Translations under genes and position numbers: made by a program | In this document: one piece after another, positions 26,907 to 35,805 of the stretch | Numbering within the stretch: the stretch's first letter is position 1 | Layout of the letters: each line of letters opens with the position of its first letter | Source of the DNA: Frankia sp. AgB1.9 | GTDB taxonomy: Bacteria; Actinomycetota; Actinomycetes; Frankiales; Frankiaceae | Length of the DNA: 64,000 bases | NCBI RefSeq assembly: GCF_016786355.1 | Contig: NZ_JADWYX010000015.1 | Location: 34,056-98,055 of the forward strand | Direction: 5' to 3' | The notes under the pieces: model-generated | What the model was told of the DNA's origin: nothing | Database searches by the model: none | What the model saw: the letters and a program-made list of their open reading frames with translations, nothing else

Positions 26907-29411
26907 ATGAGAGCGGACGAGGGCGCCTGGCGCGCCCCGCAACACTCCCTTGACCCCTACGCCACCCAGCCGCCGCGGGCGAATCCCTATGCGGCGGACG
27001 CGAGCCAGACCGGCGGGATCGACGTCGTCGAGACCTGGCCGGGCCGGCAGGCCCCCGAGTTTCCACGTGACGGCGAGCGTCCCGTCGGTTCCGGCCCCGC
27101 GGACGGCGACGGCGAGCGCGGCGGCGACGGTTCCGGCGGTGGCGCAGGTGGCCGGGGTTCCGGCGGCGGGCGGCACGGCCGGCCCGGACGGTCCGGTCGG
27201 CTCCTGCGGGGCCGGCCCGACGACCCCCGCTGGGCCCGGCCCGCGCTGCTGGTCCTGCTCGCCGCGACGGCCGTCCTCTACCTGTGGGGCCTGGGCGCGT
27301 CCAACTACGGGAACAGCTTCTATGCCGCCGCCGTCCAGGCCGGGACGAAGAGCTGGAAGGCCTTCTTCTTCGGCTCGATCGACGCGTCGAACTACATCAC
27401 CGTCGACAAGCCGCCCGCCTCGCTCTGGATGATGGCGCTGTCCGGCCGGATCTTCGGATTCTCCAGCTGGAGCATGCTCGTTCCGAACGCGCTCTGCGGC
27501 GTCGCCTCGGTGGGGCTCCTCTACGGGGCGGTGCGGCGGGTGGCCGGGCCGGCCATGGGACTGCTCGCCGGCGCCGTGTGCGCGTTGACGCCGGTCGCGG
27601 TGCTGATGTTCCGTTTCAACAACCCGGACGCGCTGCTCGTCCTGCTGCTGGTCTTCGCCGCCTACTGCGTGACGCGGGCGCTGGAATTCGCCTCCTGGCG
27701 GTGGCTCACGCTGGCGGGCGTCCTCCTCGGCTTTGGCTTCCTCACCAAGATGCTGCAGGCGTTCCTGGTGGTTCCGGCGTTCGCGCTGGCCTACCTGATC
27801 GCCGCCCCGACCGGGCTGCGGGCCCGGATCGGCCACGTGCTCCTCAGCGGGGTCGGCATCGTCGTCGGCGCCGGATGGTGGGTCCTGGCCACCATCCTGT
27901 GGCCGGCGAGCTCACGGCCCTACTTCGGCGGCTCCGGTAACAACAGCGTGCTGGGCCTCGCCTTCGGCTACAACGGCCTCGGGCGGATCTTCGGCGGCGA
28001 CGGCAACGGCGGTGGCGGCGGCCGGCCGACCGGACAGGCTGCGGACGCGCTGACCGCGCTCGGTTCCAACGCCTCCGGCGACGCGTCGACCGCGGCGGCC
28101 GGCGCGGCGGCGCGGGCAGCCGAAGGATTCGCGGGCGGAGCGCCGACCGGCGCTGGCGGCGGTGGTGGCGGCGGCTTCGGTGGCGCGACCGGCATCACCC
28201 GGATGTTCAGCGACAACTTCGGGGCTCAGATCTCCTGGCTGCTGCCGGCGGCGTTGATCCTGCTGGTCGGGGGCCTGTGGGCGACCAGGCGGGCGCCCCG
28301 GACCGACCGGCTCCGCGCGGCGCTGGTGCTCTGGGGCGGCTGGACGGTCGTCACCGCTCTCGTCTTCAGCTACATGAAGGGCACGATCCACGAGTACTAC
28401 TCGGTCGCGCTCGCCCCGGGCATCGCGGGGACGGTCGCGCTGGGTGCGTGGTCGCTGTGGCAGACCCGTGACCGGCTGGTCAGCCGGGCTGTTCTCGCCG
28501 TGAGCTGCGGGGTCACCGCGGTCTGGGCCTTCGTTCTGCTCGGCCGCACCGACTGGCAGAGCTGGCTGCGCTACCCCGTCCTGCTGACCGGCCTGCTGGC
28601 CGCCGTCGTCCTGCTGGCCTGGCCGTGGCTGTCCAACCGTGAGGACATCGACGCCCCGACCGGCCGGCTGACTCCGGCGCGCCGGGCGGTGGCCATCGTC
28701 GCGCTGGCCGCGGCCGCGTTCGGGACGGTCGGCGCGCCGGCCGCCTACGCGCTGGAAACCGCTTCGGTCGCGCACACCGGCTCCACTCCGCTCGCCGGGC
28801 CGGCGTCGGCCCGAGCCGGCGGCTTCGGCGGGCCGGGTGGCGGCTTCAACCCGGGCGCCGCTCGTGGCGCCGACGGGACCAACCAGGCTGGCTCCGCGCC
28901 TGGCGGTTTCCCCGGCTTCGGCGGTGCTGGCGGGCCGGGCGGCTCGGCCACCGGCGGTCAACCGGCTACTGGTAACGAGGCCTCAGCCGAAGGCGGGACC
29001 TCGGCCGAAGGCCAGACCGGGACAGCTGCCCGATCTGGCGGCGGCATGGGCATGGACGCCCAGGCCGACAGCGCGGTGACGAAGCTTCTGTCGACGAACG
29101 CCGGCCTGTACCGCTGGGTCGCCGCTGTCAGCAGCTCGCAGTCCGCGGCCTCGTTGGAGCTGGGCAGCGGCGGCCTCCCGGTCATGGCGATCGGCGGCTT
29201 CACCGGCAGCGACAACGCCATAACCCTGGCCCAGTTCCAGAAGTACGTGAAGGACGGGGAGATCCACTACTACCTCGGCGAGGGCGGCGGCGGCTTCGGT
29301 GGCGGCGGCAACGGCGTGATCAGCCAGATCACCACCTGGGTCGAGGCGAACTACTCGACCGTCACCGTCAACGGCCAGACCCTGTACGACCTGACCAAGC
29401 CGAAGTCGTAA
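26907..29411 (+). CDS. GT39 / ArnT-like integral membrane glycosyltransferase
   Basis: 834 residues. A Pro/Gly-rich cytoplasmic N-terminus (about 1-110) is followed by many TM helices with the PMT_2 signature: YAAAVQAGTKSWKAFFFGSI then DASNYITVDKPP, containing the acidic catalytic loop, and FRFNNPDALLVLLL. Two long Gly-rich loops (about 365-425 and 630-720) interrupt it; the C-terminal extracytoplasmic domain has VSSSQSAASLELGSGGLPVM and IGGFTGSDNAITLAQF. Transfers sugar from a polyprenyl-phosphate donor on the outer face. The acceptor is unknown. Likely partner of the upstream GT2-GtrA protein. Confidence 0.87.
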   Translation: MRADEGAWRAPQHSLDPYATQPPRANPYAADASQTGGIDVVETWPGRQAPEFPRDGERPVGSGPADGDGERGGDGSGGGAGGRGSGGGRHGRPGRSGRLLRGRPDDPRWARPALLVLLAATAVLYLWGLGASNYGNSFYAAAVQAGTKSWKAFFFGSIDASNYITVDKPPASLWMMALSGRIFGFSSWSMLVPNALCGVASVGLLYGAVRRVAGPAMGLLAGAVCALTPVAVLMFRFNNPDALLVLLLVFAAYCVTRALEFASWRWLTLAGVLLGFGFLTKMLQAFLVVPAFALAYLIAAPTGLRARIGHVLLSGVGIVVGAGWWVLATILWPASSRPYFGGSGNNSVLGLAFGYNGLGRIFGGDGNGGGGGRPTGQAADALTALGSNASGDASTAAAGAAARAAEGFAGGAPTGAGGGGGGGFGGATGITRMFSDNFGAQISWLLPAALILLVGGLWATRRAPRTDRLRAALVLWGGWTVVTALVFSYMKGTIHEYYSVALAPGIAGTVALGAWSLWQTRDRLVSRAVLAVSCGVTAVWAFVLLGRTDWQSWLRYPVLLTGLLAAVVLLAWPWLSNREDIDAPTGRLTPARRAVAIVALAAAAFGTVGAPAAYALETASVAHTGSTPLAGPASARAGGFGGPGGGFNPGAARGADGTNQAGSAPGGFPGFGGAGGPGGSATGGQPATGNEASAEGGTSAEGQTGTAARSGGGMGMDAQADSAVTKLLSTNAGLYRWVAAVSSSQSAASLELGSGGLPVMAIGGFTGSDNAITLAQFQKYVKDGEIHYYLGEGGGGFGGGGNGVISQITTWVEANYSTVTVNGQTLYDLTKPKS

Positions 29412-29453
29412 CCCACTCACCCGCGGGCTTCGCCCAGCGGGGACGACCCAGGG

Positions 29454-29493
29454 TGCTGGTGCCGGCGCGACTCGCCGGCACCAGCATCTTTCT
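29454..29493 (+). terminator. Intrinsic terminator between convergent genes
   Basis: TGCTGGTGCCGGCG / CGCCGGCACCAGCA forms a perfect 14-bp stem with a five-base loop and is followed by TCTTTCTC. It ends the GT39 transcript. Confidence 0.85.
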
Positions 29494-29514
29494 CGTCTGG
29501 CCTGCTGAGGAGCT

Positions 29515-30447
29515 CTAGGGCTGTTGAGGAGCCCAGGCCGCGGCCGCGGTGCGAAGGTGCTGGAGAAGGGCGGCGGTGGTCGGCGGGTCCGGCGGCTCGC
29601 CATGGACGGCGGCCGTCACCGTGCGGGCGAGACCGGGGATCTCCGTCACGCGGACTCCGGGGTGACGGTGCGACCGCAGACTCAGACCGGGCAATGTGGT
29701 GACGCCGAGGCCAGCGGCGACCAACGCCTGGACCGCCAGGTAGTCGTCCGTCGTGAAGGCGATGTCGGGGGAGAAACCGGCGGCGGCGCAGGACTGAACC
29801 AACGCGGTGCGACACCGTTCACAGCCGGCGATCCACCGCTTCGAGCTGTGGTCGACCAGCCGATCTCCGGGCATGTCCTTCGGAGTCACCAGATAGATCG
29901 GCTCGGTCAACAGCGGCACCCGACGCAGGCCGTCGTCAGTCGGCTGATCGGCGGTCTCTTTGCCCGGCGGCTCGTTCTCCGCCGTTGGCCTGCTCTGATA
30001 GCTGAAGATCAGGGCGACGTCGACCTCACCGGAACGCAGCAGCCGGATGGCATCGGGCGGCTCGGCCTCGGTGAGACGCAGTTCGATGCCAGGGCTGGCG
30101 GCGGCGAACGCGGCCGCGGCCGTCGGCACGAAGGTCCCAAGGGCGGACGGGAATGCGGCCAGACGGACCCGCCCTGCCCGCAGCCCCGTGTACGTCGCCA
30201 GCTCGGCCTCGGCGGCGTCGAGGCGGCCGAGGATCTCCTCTGCCCGTTCGGCCAGCACCTGGCCGGCCTCTGTGAGGCGAACGCCCCGGCCGACCCGCTG
30301 GATCAGCTGGCTGCCGGTTTCCGCCTCCAGCCGGGACAGATGGTGGCTGACGGACGGCTGCGCGTACTGGAGGGCCCGGGCCGCGGCGGTCACCGAGCCG
30401 TGCCGAGCAACCGCTACGAGTACCCGCAGCCTGGTCACGTCCAGCAT
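29515..30447 (-). CDS. LysR-family transcriptional regulator
   Basis: 310 residues. The N-terminal winged HTH is textbook (LRVLVAVARHGSVTAAARAL, then QPSVSHHLSRLEAETGSQLI). The C-terminal effector domain has two periplasmic-binding-like lobes (GRVRLAAFPSALGTFVPTAA; DDYLAVQALVAAGLGVTTLP). It is divergent from a threonine dehydratase-like gene, with a palindrome in the short shared region, so it probably regulates that gene and itself. The inducer is unknown. Confidence 0.9.
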   Translation of the reverse strand: MLDVTRLRVLVAVARHGSVTAAARALQYAQPSVSHHLSRLEAETGSQLIQRVGRGVRLTEAGQVLAERAEEILGRLDAAEAELATYTGLRAGRVRLAAFPSALGTFVPTAAAAFAAASPGIELRLTEAEPPDAIRLLRSGEVDVALIFSYQSRPTAENEPPGKETADQPTDDGLRRVPLLTEPIYLVTPKDMPGDRLVDHSSKRWIAGCERCRTALVQSCAAAGFSPDIAFTTDDYLAVQALVAAGLGVTTLPGLSLRSHRHPGVRVTEIPGLARTVTAAVHGEPPDPPTTAALLQHLRTAAAAWAPQQP

Positions 30448-30458
30448 GCGCCGAACGT

Positions 30459-30469
30459 ATCAGTCTGAT
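30459..30469. promoter_or_regulatory. Candidate LysR operator
   Basis: ATCAGTCTGAT is a palindrome (5-bp arms, one-base centre) in the 83-base region between the LysR and dehydratase starts. It sits 12 bases before the LysR start codon, consistent with autoregulation. Confidence 0.5.
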
Positions 30470-30530
30470 TGATGGGTTCGGGTGATAGTTGGCATTGGAC
30501 CGATGGATGGACTTGTCGGACCATGCTCGT

Positions 30531-31529
30531 ATGGCAGACGGTTGTGCCCCGCTCCCCACTTTTGCCGACCTCGCCGCCGCTCGCGACCTTCTGGCCGCTC
30601 ACCTCCCCGTCACCCCGATGTGGTCATATCCAGCCCTCAACGCTGCGGTCGGCGCGACTGTCCACATCAAGCACGAGAACGTCCAACCGACCGGGGCGTT
30701 CAAGGTCCGCGGCGGCTTGAACCTGCTCGCCGGTATGTCGCCGGCTCAGCGCGCAATCGGGACGATCACGTACTCGACGGGGAACCACGCCCAGTCGATG
30801 GCCTATGCCAGCGCCCAGTTCGACGCGCCCTGCACCGTGGTCATGCCGTCGAACGCGGCGTCCTCGAAGGTGCGAGCGCTGGCGGCCCTTGGCGCCGTCG
30901 TCGAGCTTCACGGACTCGACATGGCGGCGGCGCAGGCCCGAGCCGAGGAGCTCGCCGTCGAGACGGGTCAGCTCCTCGTCAGCCCTGGTGACACCCCTGA
31001 ACTGATCGCCGGCGTCGGAACGGCCTATGTGGAGATCTTCGAGGCCCGGTCCGACTTCGACGCCGTGATCGTTCCGATTGGCAGCGGCACCGGCGCCTCG
31101 GGAGCGTGTCTGGCTGCCGCCCGGCTCGCGCCGCACTGTCGGGTGATCGGCGTGCAGTCCACGGCCGCGCGGGCCGCGCACGACTCCTGGCGCGCGGGCG
31201 AGTGCGTGCGCCGGCCGATCCGCACCTGGGCCGACGGCCTCGCCACCGGCCGGGGCTACGAGCTGCCGCAGGCGGTGTTGTGCGGCGGCCTCGCGGACTT
31301 CCAGCTCGTCACGGACGACGACATCCGGTCCGCGCAGGCCCTGCTGGCCAGCGATGCCCACACCTTGGCCGAAGGCGCCGGGGCGGCATCCTTGGCCGCG
31401 ATCCTCGCCCATCCGGCGCGATTTGCCGGGAGACGCGTCGCGGTCGTCGTCACTGGCGGGAACGCATCACCGGCCGAGATCGCCGCGCTCGGGGGCGCCG
31501 CGAGGACTGCCGTCTCCGACGCGGCGTAG
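30531..31529 (+). CDS. PLP-dependent threonine/serine dehydratase
   Basis: 332 residues, fold-type II PLP enzyme that would deaminate threonine or serine to the 2-oxo acid and ammonia. The PLP Schiff-base lysine is Lys 58 in PTGAFKVRGG; the phosphate-binding loop is IGSGTGASG, near residue 185; STGNHAQSMA is the substrate Ser/Asn loop. No C-terminal ACT domain, so this is the catabolic/short type, not the allosteric IlvA. ATG at 30531; an in-frame ATG at 30489 adds 14 residues. Divergent from its likely LysR regulator. Confidence 0.87.
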   Translation: MADGCAPLPTFADLAAARDLLAAHLPVTPMWSYPALNAAVGATVHIKHENVQPTGAFKVRGGLNLLAGMSPAQRAIGTITYSTGNHAQSMAYASAQFDAPCTVVMPSNAASSKVRALAALGAVVELHGLDMAAAQARAEELAVETGQLLVSPGDTPELIAGVGTAYVEIFEARSDFDAVIVPIGSGTGASGACLAAARLAPHCRVIGVQSTAARAAHDSWRAGECVRRPIRTWADGLATGRGYELPQAVLCGGLADFQLVTDDDIRSAQALLASDAHTLAEGAGAASLAAILAHPARFAGRRVAVVVTGGNASPAEIAALGGAARTAVSDAA

Positions 31530-31778
31530 ACGCGTCCAGCGCGCTCCGCTCCCGTCGACCAACCCCAGCGGGGTTGCCCGCCCGACCGGCGAACTGGCGA
31601 TGATGCTCAGGCACGCGCGAACGGGCGGCGGCGCGCGCCACTTTCCGGGGCGCACCCACGGCCCGGCGTGGTGTAGTAGTCGGACATGGCATTCTCGCCA
31701 GGCGAGAAGCGGACTGTTGACGCGGTCGGGCTGACACGTCGGGCCAGAGCTGGCGCAGGATCTGAGGAGGCGAGTGCG

Positions 31779-32252
31779 GTGAGCCGGAGGATGGGTTCCT
31801 GGTTCGAGGAGCTGCCGGTCGGGACCGTCGTGCACCACGCGATCACCCGCACGCTCACCGAGACCGACAACGTGCTGCTCACGACGCTGTCGATGAACCC
31901 GCAGCCGCTGCACCTCGACCACGAGTTCGCGGCCGGGAGCGAGTTCAAGCGGCCTCTGATGAACTCGATGATGACGATCGCGACCGTCGTCGGCCTCGCG
32001 GTGCCGGAGCTCACGCTGGGAACGACGGTGGCGAACCTGGGCTTCGGTTCGATCGAGTTTCCCAAGCCGATGTTCGCGGGCGACACCCTGCACGTCGTGA
32101 CCGAGGTGACGAAGGCGCGGCTGTCGAGCTCGCGCCCCGGCGTCGGCATCGTGGAGTTCCGCCACGACGGCTACAACCAGCACGACGAGCTGGTCTGCCG
32201 GGCGTTCCGGTCCGCGATGATGCACTGCCGCCCGGCCGACGAGGCCGAGTAA
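31779..32252 (+). CDS. MaoC-like hydratase/dehydratase
   Basis: 157 residues, hot-dog fold. It carries SMNPQPLHLDHEFAAGSEF and FKRPLMNSMMTIATVVGL, which hold the hydratase Asp/His region, and GNLGF-like strands. Proteins of this subgroup act on acyl-CoA or mesaconyl-type substrates. GTG at 31779 follows GAGGAGG at 31764; the frame upstream (from 31686) is not family-like. 45 bases before an acyl-CoA dehydrogenase gene on the same strand, probably one operon. Confidence 0.84.
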   Translation: MSRRMGSWFEELPVGTVVHHAITRTLTETDNVLLTTLSMNPQPLHLDHEFAAGSEFKRPLMNSMMTIATVVGLAVPELTLGTTVANLGFGSIEFPKPMFAGDTLHVVTEVTKARLSSSRPGVGIVEFRHDGYNQHDELVCRAFRSAMMHCRPADEAE

Positions 32253-32297
32253 CCCCTTGCCACCCAGCTGGTTGTAAGAGAGGCGCGAGGAGTCTCC

Positions 32298-33464
32298 ATG
32301 GAGTTCGCTGAACCCGCCGAGCACACGGCCATCCGCGAGGCCGTGCGGGACATCTGCAAGGGGTACGACGCCGAGTACTGGCGCCAGCATGAGAAGGACC
32401 ACGAGTTCCCGTGGAAGTTCTACAACGACATGGCCGCGGCCGGCTGGGTCGGCATCGCGATACCGGAGGAGTTCGGCGGCGGCGGTGGCGGTATCACCGA
32501 GGCGTCGATCGTGATGGAGGAGGTGGCGGCCGCCGGCGGCGCGATGAACGCGGCCAGCTCGCTGCACATCTCCATCTTCGGCATGAACCCGGTCGTGAAG
32601 TACGGCAGCCAGGCGCAGAAGGAGAAGTACCTGCCCCAGGTCGCCACCGGGGAGATGCAGGTCGCCTTCGGTGTCACGGAGCCAGACGCCGGTACCGACA
32701 CGACGTCGATCACCACCCGCGCCGTCCGTCACGGCGACGACTACATCGTGCACGGCCAGAAGGTCTGGACGACCAAGGGCCACATCGCCGAGAAGGTGCT
32801 GCTCCTGGTCCGGACGACTCCGCTCGAGGAGGTCCGGAAGCGTACCGACGGCATGACCCTGCTGCTCGCCGACCTGCGCCGCCCCGAAGTCGACATCCAC
32901 CAGATCGACAAGATCGCCCGCAACGCCGTCGGCTCCTGCGAGGTGCGCTACGACGGCCTGCGCGTCGATGGGTCGGACCTGGTCGGCGAGGAGGGCCGGG
33001 GCTTCAAGTACCTGCTTGACGGCCTGAACCCGGAGCGGATTCTCATCGCCTCGGAGGCACTGGGTATCGGAAAGGCCGCGCTGCGCATCGCCGCCCAGTA
33101 CGCCAACGAGCGGGTCGTCTTCGGCCGGCCGATCGGGAAGAACCAGGGCATCGCGTTCCCGCTCGCCGAGGCGCACATGCGCCTGGCCGCCGCGGAGCTC
33201 GTCATCCGGCAGGCGTCCTGGCGTTACGACCAGGGCCTACCGTGCGGGGAGCATGCCAACACGGCCAAGTTCCTGGCCTCCGACGCCGCGTTCTTCGCCG
33301 CGGACCGGGCGATGCAGACGCACGGCGGTTTCGCGTTCGCCACCGAGTATCCGGTCGGCCGCTTCTGGGCCGAGTCGCGGCTGATGAAGATTGCCCCGGT
33401 CTCGCAGGAGATGGTGCAGAACTACATCGCCGAGCACGTTCTCGGGCTGCCTCGCTCGTACTGA
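32298..33464 (+). CDS. Acyl-CoA dehydrogenase
   Basis: 388-residue FAD flavoprotein that introduces the alpha-beta double bond into an acyl-CoA thioester. Seen: GIAIPEEFGGGGGGITE; the FAD-binding motifs AFGVTEPDAGTDTTSITTRA and VWTTKG; GLNPERILIASEALGIG; and YANERVVFGRPIGKNQGIAF. The C-terminal segment with the catalytic-region glutamate is QTHGGFAFATEYPVGRFWAE. Length is typical. It follows a MaoC-like gene, consistent with a short acyl-CoA degradation operon; the chain specificity is unknown. Confidence 0.92.
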   Translation: MEFAEPAEHTAIREAVRDICKGYDAEYWRQHEKDHEFPWKFYNDMAAAGWVGIAIPEEFGGGGGGITEASIVMEEVAAAGGAMNAASSLHISIFGMNPVVKYGSQAQKEKYLPQVATGEMQVAFGVTEPDAGTDTTSITTRAVRHGDDYIVHGQKVWTTKGHIAEKVLLLVRTTPLEEVRKRTDGMTLLLADLRRPEVDIHQIDKIARNAVGSCEVRYDGLRVDGSDLVGEEGRGFKYLLDGLNPERILIASEALGIGKAALRIAAQYANERVVFGRPIGKNQGIAFPLAEAHMRLAAAELVIRQASWRYDQGLPCGEHANTAKFLASDAAFFAADRAMQTHGGFAFATEYPVGRFWAESRLMKIAPVSQEMVQNYIAEHVLGLPRSY

Positions 33465-33513
33465 TCGGGGTAACCGGCGGCCGGTGCCCTGAGCGGCCGG
33501 CCGTGCAGGGCAT

Positions 33514-33606
33514 CGGGGGGGGGGGGGGGGGGGGGGGGGGCGGGGCGGCGGCGCCCGGCCGGGGGGGGGGGGGGGCGCCCCGCGGCGCGGCCGCGGCGGG
33601 CCGCCG
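33514..33606. other. 93 bases of pure G/C including a 26-G run
   Basis: 33515-33540 is 26 consecutive G and 33561-33575 is 15 consecutive G, inside 93 bases without A or T. It lies between convergent genes and breaks neither. Probably a sequencing or consensus artefact over a terminator-like structure. Confidence 0.75.
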
Positions 33607-33622
33607 AGCCGGCGTTCGGGCC

Positions 33623-34489
33623 TCAGGCCCCGGCGGTGAGGACGCGGCGTGCCTGGGCGACCAGTGGGACGTCGACCATGCCGCCCTCGAAGTTGATCGT
33701 CCCCCGGCCCTCGCGCTGCGCCTCCTCGTAGGCGTCGACCAGCCGGCGGGCCCGGTCGTACTCCTCGGGCGACGGAGTGAACGCCTCGTGGGCCAGCGCC
33801 ACCTGCCCGGGGTGGATGCACAGCTTTCCGCCGTAGCCCAGGTCCCGGGCGAAGGATGCCTCCTCCAGGAACCGGTCCCGGTCGTTGATCGCGGTGGTGA
33901 CCTGGTCCAGCGCCACGACGCCCGCCAGCCGGCAGGCGATCGCGACCTGGGAACGGGCCGTCAGTACCTCGGCGTTGGATCGGGTCCGCCGGCCGCCCAG
34001 GTCGGCGATGAAGTCCTCGGCGCCGAAGTAGGCCGCGTCCACGCGGGCCGTGCTCGCCGCGTGGGCCAGCACCTCGGCGGCCCGGTGCACCCCGGCGACC
34101 GACTCGAGCCCGTACATCACGGCCCGGTCGCCGAGCCCGCGCGCACCGAGCGCCGCGGCCAGTGCGTCGACGTCGCCGACCGTCTCGATCTTCGGAACGA
34201 CGACGCCGTCGAGGCCGAGGTCCGCGTAGCAGTCCAGGTCAGCGTCGAAGTTCTCCGTGTCGGTCACTCCGTTGACCCGAAGGAAGATCGCCCCGCCGAA
34301 CTCGGCGCGCAGCTTCGGAACGGCCTCGATCGCGCCGGTGCGGCCCGCGGCCTTGGCGCCGAGCGGCGTTCCGTCCTCCAGGTCGACGATCACGATGTCG
34401 GCGCCGAAGCGCGCCTGCTTGGCAATCAGGTCGGGCCGGTTGGCCGGCGTGAACAGTGGCGACCGCCACCGAAGCGTTCCCGTGGTCAT
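33623..34489 (-). CDS. CitE/HpcH-like CoA-ester lyase
   Basis: 288 residues, TIM-barrel aldolase of the citrate lyase beta/malyl-CoA lyase family. Seen: RSPLFTPANRPDLI; IVIVDLEDGTPLGAK; FLRVNGV with the substrate-binding Arg; VVVPKIE; YFGAEDFIADLG with the metal-binding acid; and CIHPGQV. A likely reaction is cleavage of a malyl-type CoA ester to acetyl-CoA or propionyl-CoA plus glyoxylate. ATG at 34489 chosen; the 12 residues before it are unconserved. Convergent with the acyl-CoA dehydrogenase. Confidence 0.87.
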   Translation of the reverse strand: MTTGTLRWRSPLFTPANRPDLIAKQARFGADIVIVDLEDGTPLGAKAAGRTGAIEAVPKLRAEFGGAIFLRVNGVTDTENFDADLDCYADLGLDGVVVPKIETVGDVDALAAALGARGLGDRAVMYGLESVAGVHRAAEVLAHAASTARVDAAYFGAEDFIADLGGRRTRSNAEVLTARSQVAIACRLAGVVALDQVTTAINDRDRFLEEASFARDLGYGGKLCIHPGQVALAHEAFTPSPEEYDRARRLVDAYEEAQREGRGTINFEGGMVDVPLVAQARRVLTAGA

Positions 34490-34541
34490 GGCGGGAACGC
34501 TAGCGGTGACCGGCCACCGGTTCACCTGGGATGTGACGGAC

Positions 34542-35690
34542 TCAGCCGCGTGCGAGGACCAACGGGACGTTCATCTCGGCCGACGTCAACGAGCCGTGCT
34601 GGCCCCGCATCGTGGTCAGGTGCGGCTCGATCTCCGGCCGGACCAGCACCGTCGTCCCTCGGGCCGCCGCGATGACGTGGCCCAGCCGGTGGACGACCCG
34701 TTGGCGAACGACGGGCCCGAACCAGCCGTCGGCCACGGCCTGCTCCGCCGACAGCACCCACGCCCGCTCGCCGAGCACCTCCCGCCAGGCGGCCAGGACG
34801 TCCTCGGCCGCGCCCGGCTGCGCGTAGACGTACCGGGCCCGGGGCTCGCCGGCGATCGCGCGGACTCCGGCCAGCAGCTCGGGCGCCGCGTCCAGGCTGA
34901 CCCGGTCGTCCGGGGTCACGGTGACCATGCCGTGATCGCCCGTGACGACGAGCAGCGTGTCCGGGGGGAGTGCCGCCACGAGCGTCGCGACCAGCCGGTC
35001 GACCAACGCGAGCTGCGCCTGCCAGCCCCTTGAACCTGGGCCGAGCACGTGTCCGGTCGTGTCCAGGTCGGAGACGTAGGCATAGACGAGACCGGGCTCG
35101 CGCAGCGCTGAGGTGACGGCGTCGACCAGCGTGCCCCAGGTGGGTGCGCCGACGTACCGGCCACCGCGCAGCCCGGCCCGGGTCAGCCCGGACTCCCTGA
35201 ACTGCGGCGGCGAGACCGAGGTGACCAGCAGTCCGGCCGCAGCCGCGTCCTCGAAGGCTGTCGATTCGGGCTGGAGCTGCTCGGGGAGCAGGGTGTCGAG
35301 CAGCGAACGGTCCTGGCCCTGGAACTGCCAGCGAAGCGCGTTCAACAGGCCGCCGGCGCCGGCGAACGGCTCGAACAGGTAGCCGATCATGCCGTGGTCG
35401 CCGGGCGCGCGGCCCGTGCCGATGGACGTGAGGCTGGTGACCGTCGTCGACGGGTAGCAGGTGGTCAGCGCCCCCGCCCGGTGAGCGACCAGGGTCGGCG
35501 CGATCTCGGCGTGGGCGGTCAGCAGCTCGTCGCCAAGCCCGTCCACCAGCAGCAGGCAGGCCGATCGTGCCGGCTCCAGTCCCAACTGGGACGCACCGGC
35601 GACACCGGTGGCCACGACCGAAGCCAGCAGCGCCGGCACCAGCTCGGCCAGCGAATCAACGCCATACCGGGGAAGCGCGGGAGGCTGCAC
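34542..35690 (-). CDS. Alkaline phosphatase superfamily / nucleotide pyrophosphatase-like
   Basis: 382 residues. A type I phosphodiesterase/NPP fold with two-metal ligands: LLLVDGLGDEL (first Asp), the nucleophile Thr/Ser in PSTTVTSLTSIGTG, GDHGMIGY, VSDLDTTGHV and VVTGDHGM (Asp-His pair). No signal peptide or TM helix is evident, unlike secreted members, so it is likely cytoplasmic. Its stop lies 52 bases from the start region of the CoA-ester lyase gene on the same strand, so they may be co-transcribed. Confidence 0.86.
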   Translation of the reverse strand: MQPPALPRYGVDSLAELVPALLASVVATGVAGASQLGLEPARSACLLLVDGLGDELLTAHAEIAPTLVAHRAGALTTCYPSTTVTSLTSIGTGRAPGDHGMIGYLFEPFAGAGGLLNALRWQFQGQDRSLLDTLLPEQLQPESTAFEDAAAAGLLVTSVSPPQFRESGLTRAGLRGGRYVGAPTWGTLVDAVTSALREPGLVYAYVSDLDTTGHVLGPGSRGWQAQLALVDRLVATLVAALPPDTLLVVTGDHGMVTVTPDDRVSLDAAPELLAGVRAIAGEPRARYVYAQPGAAEDVLAAWREVLGERAWVLSAEQAVADGWFGPVVRQRVVHRLGHVIAAARGTTVLVRPEIEPHLTTMRGQHGSLTSAEMNVPLVLARG

Positions 35691-35759
35691 GGCTTGAGTC
35701 TCTCGCGCCGGACACCGGCGGGCGAACCGGTTTGACCGGCTGGCCGCGGGCTGTTCGGC

Positions 35760-35798
35760 CGATCGACCCGGCCGGTTCGGTCCCGGCCGGGTCGATCG
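35760..35798 (-). terminator. Perfect 16-bp hairpin
   Basis: CGATCGACCCGGCCGG and CCGGCCGGGTCGATCG flank a 7-base loop. It immediately follows (8 bases) the stop of the minus-strand amidohydrolase gene; no T-run is present. Confidence 0.65.
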
Positions 35799-35805
35799 GT
35801 GGTGC

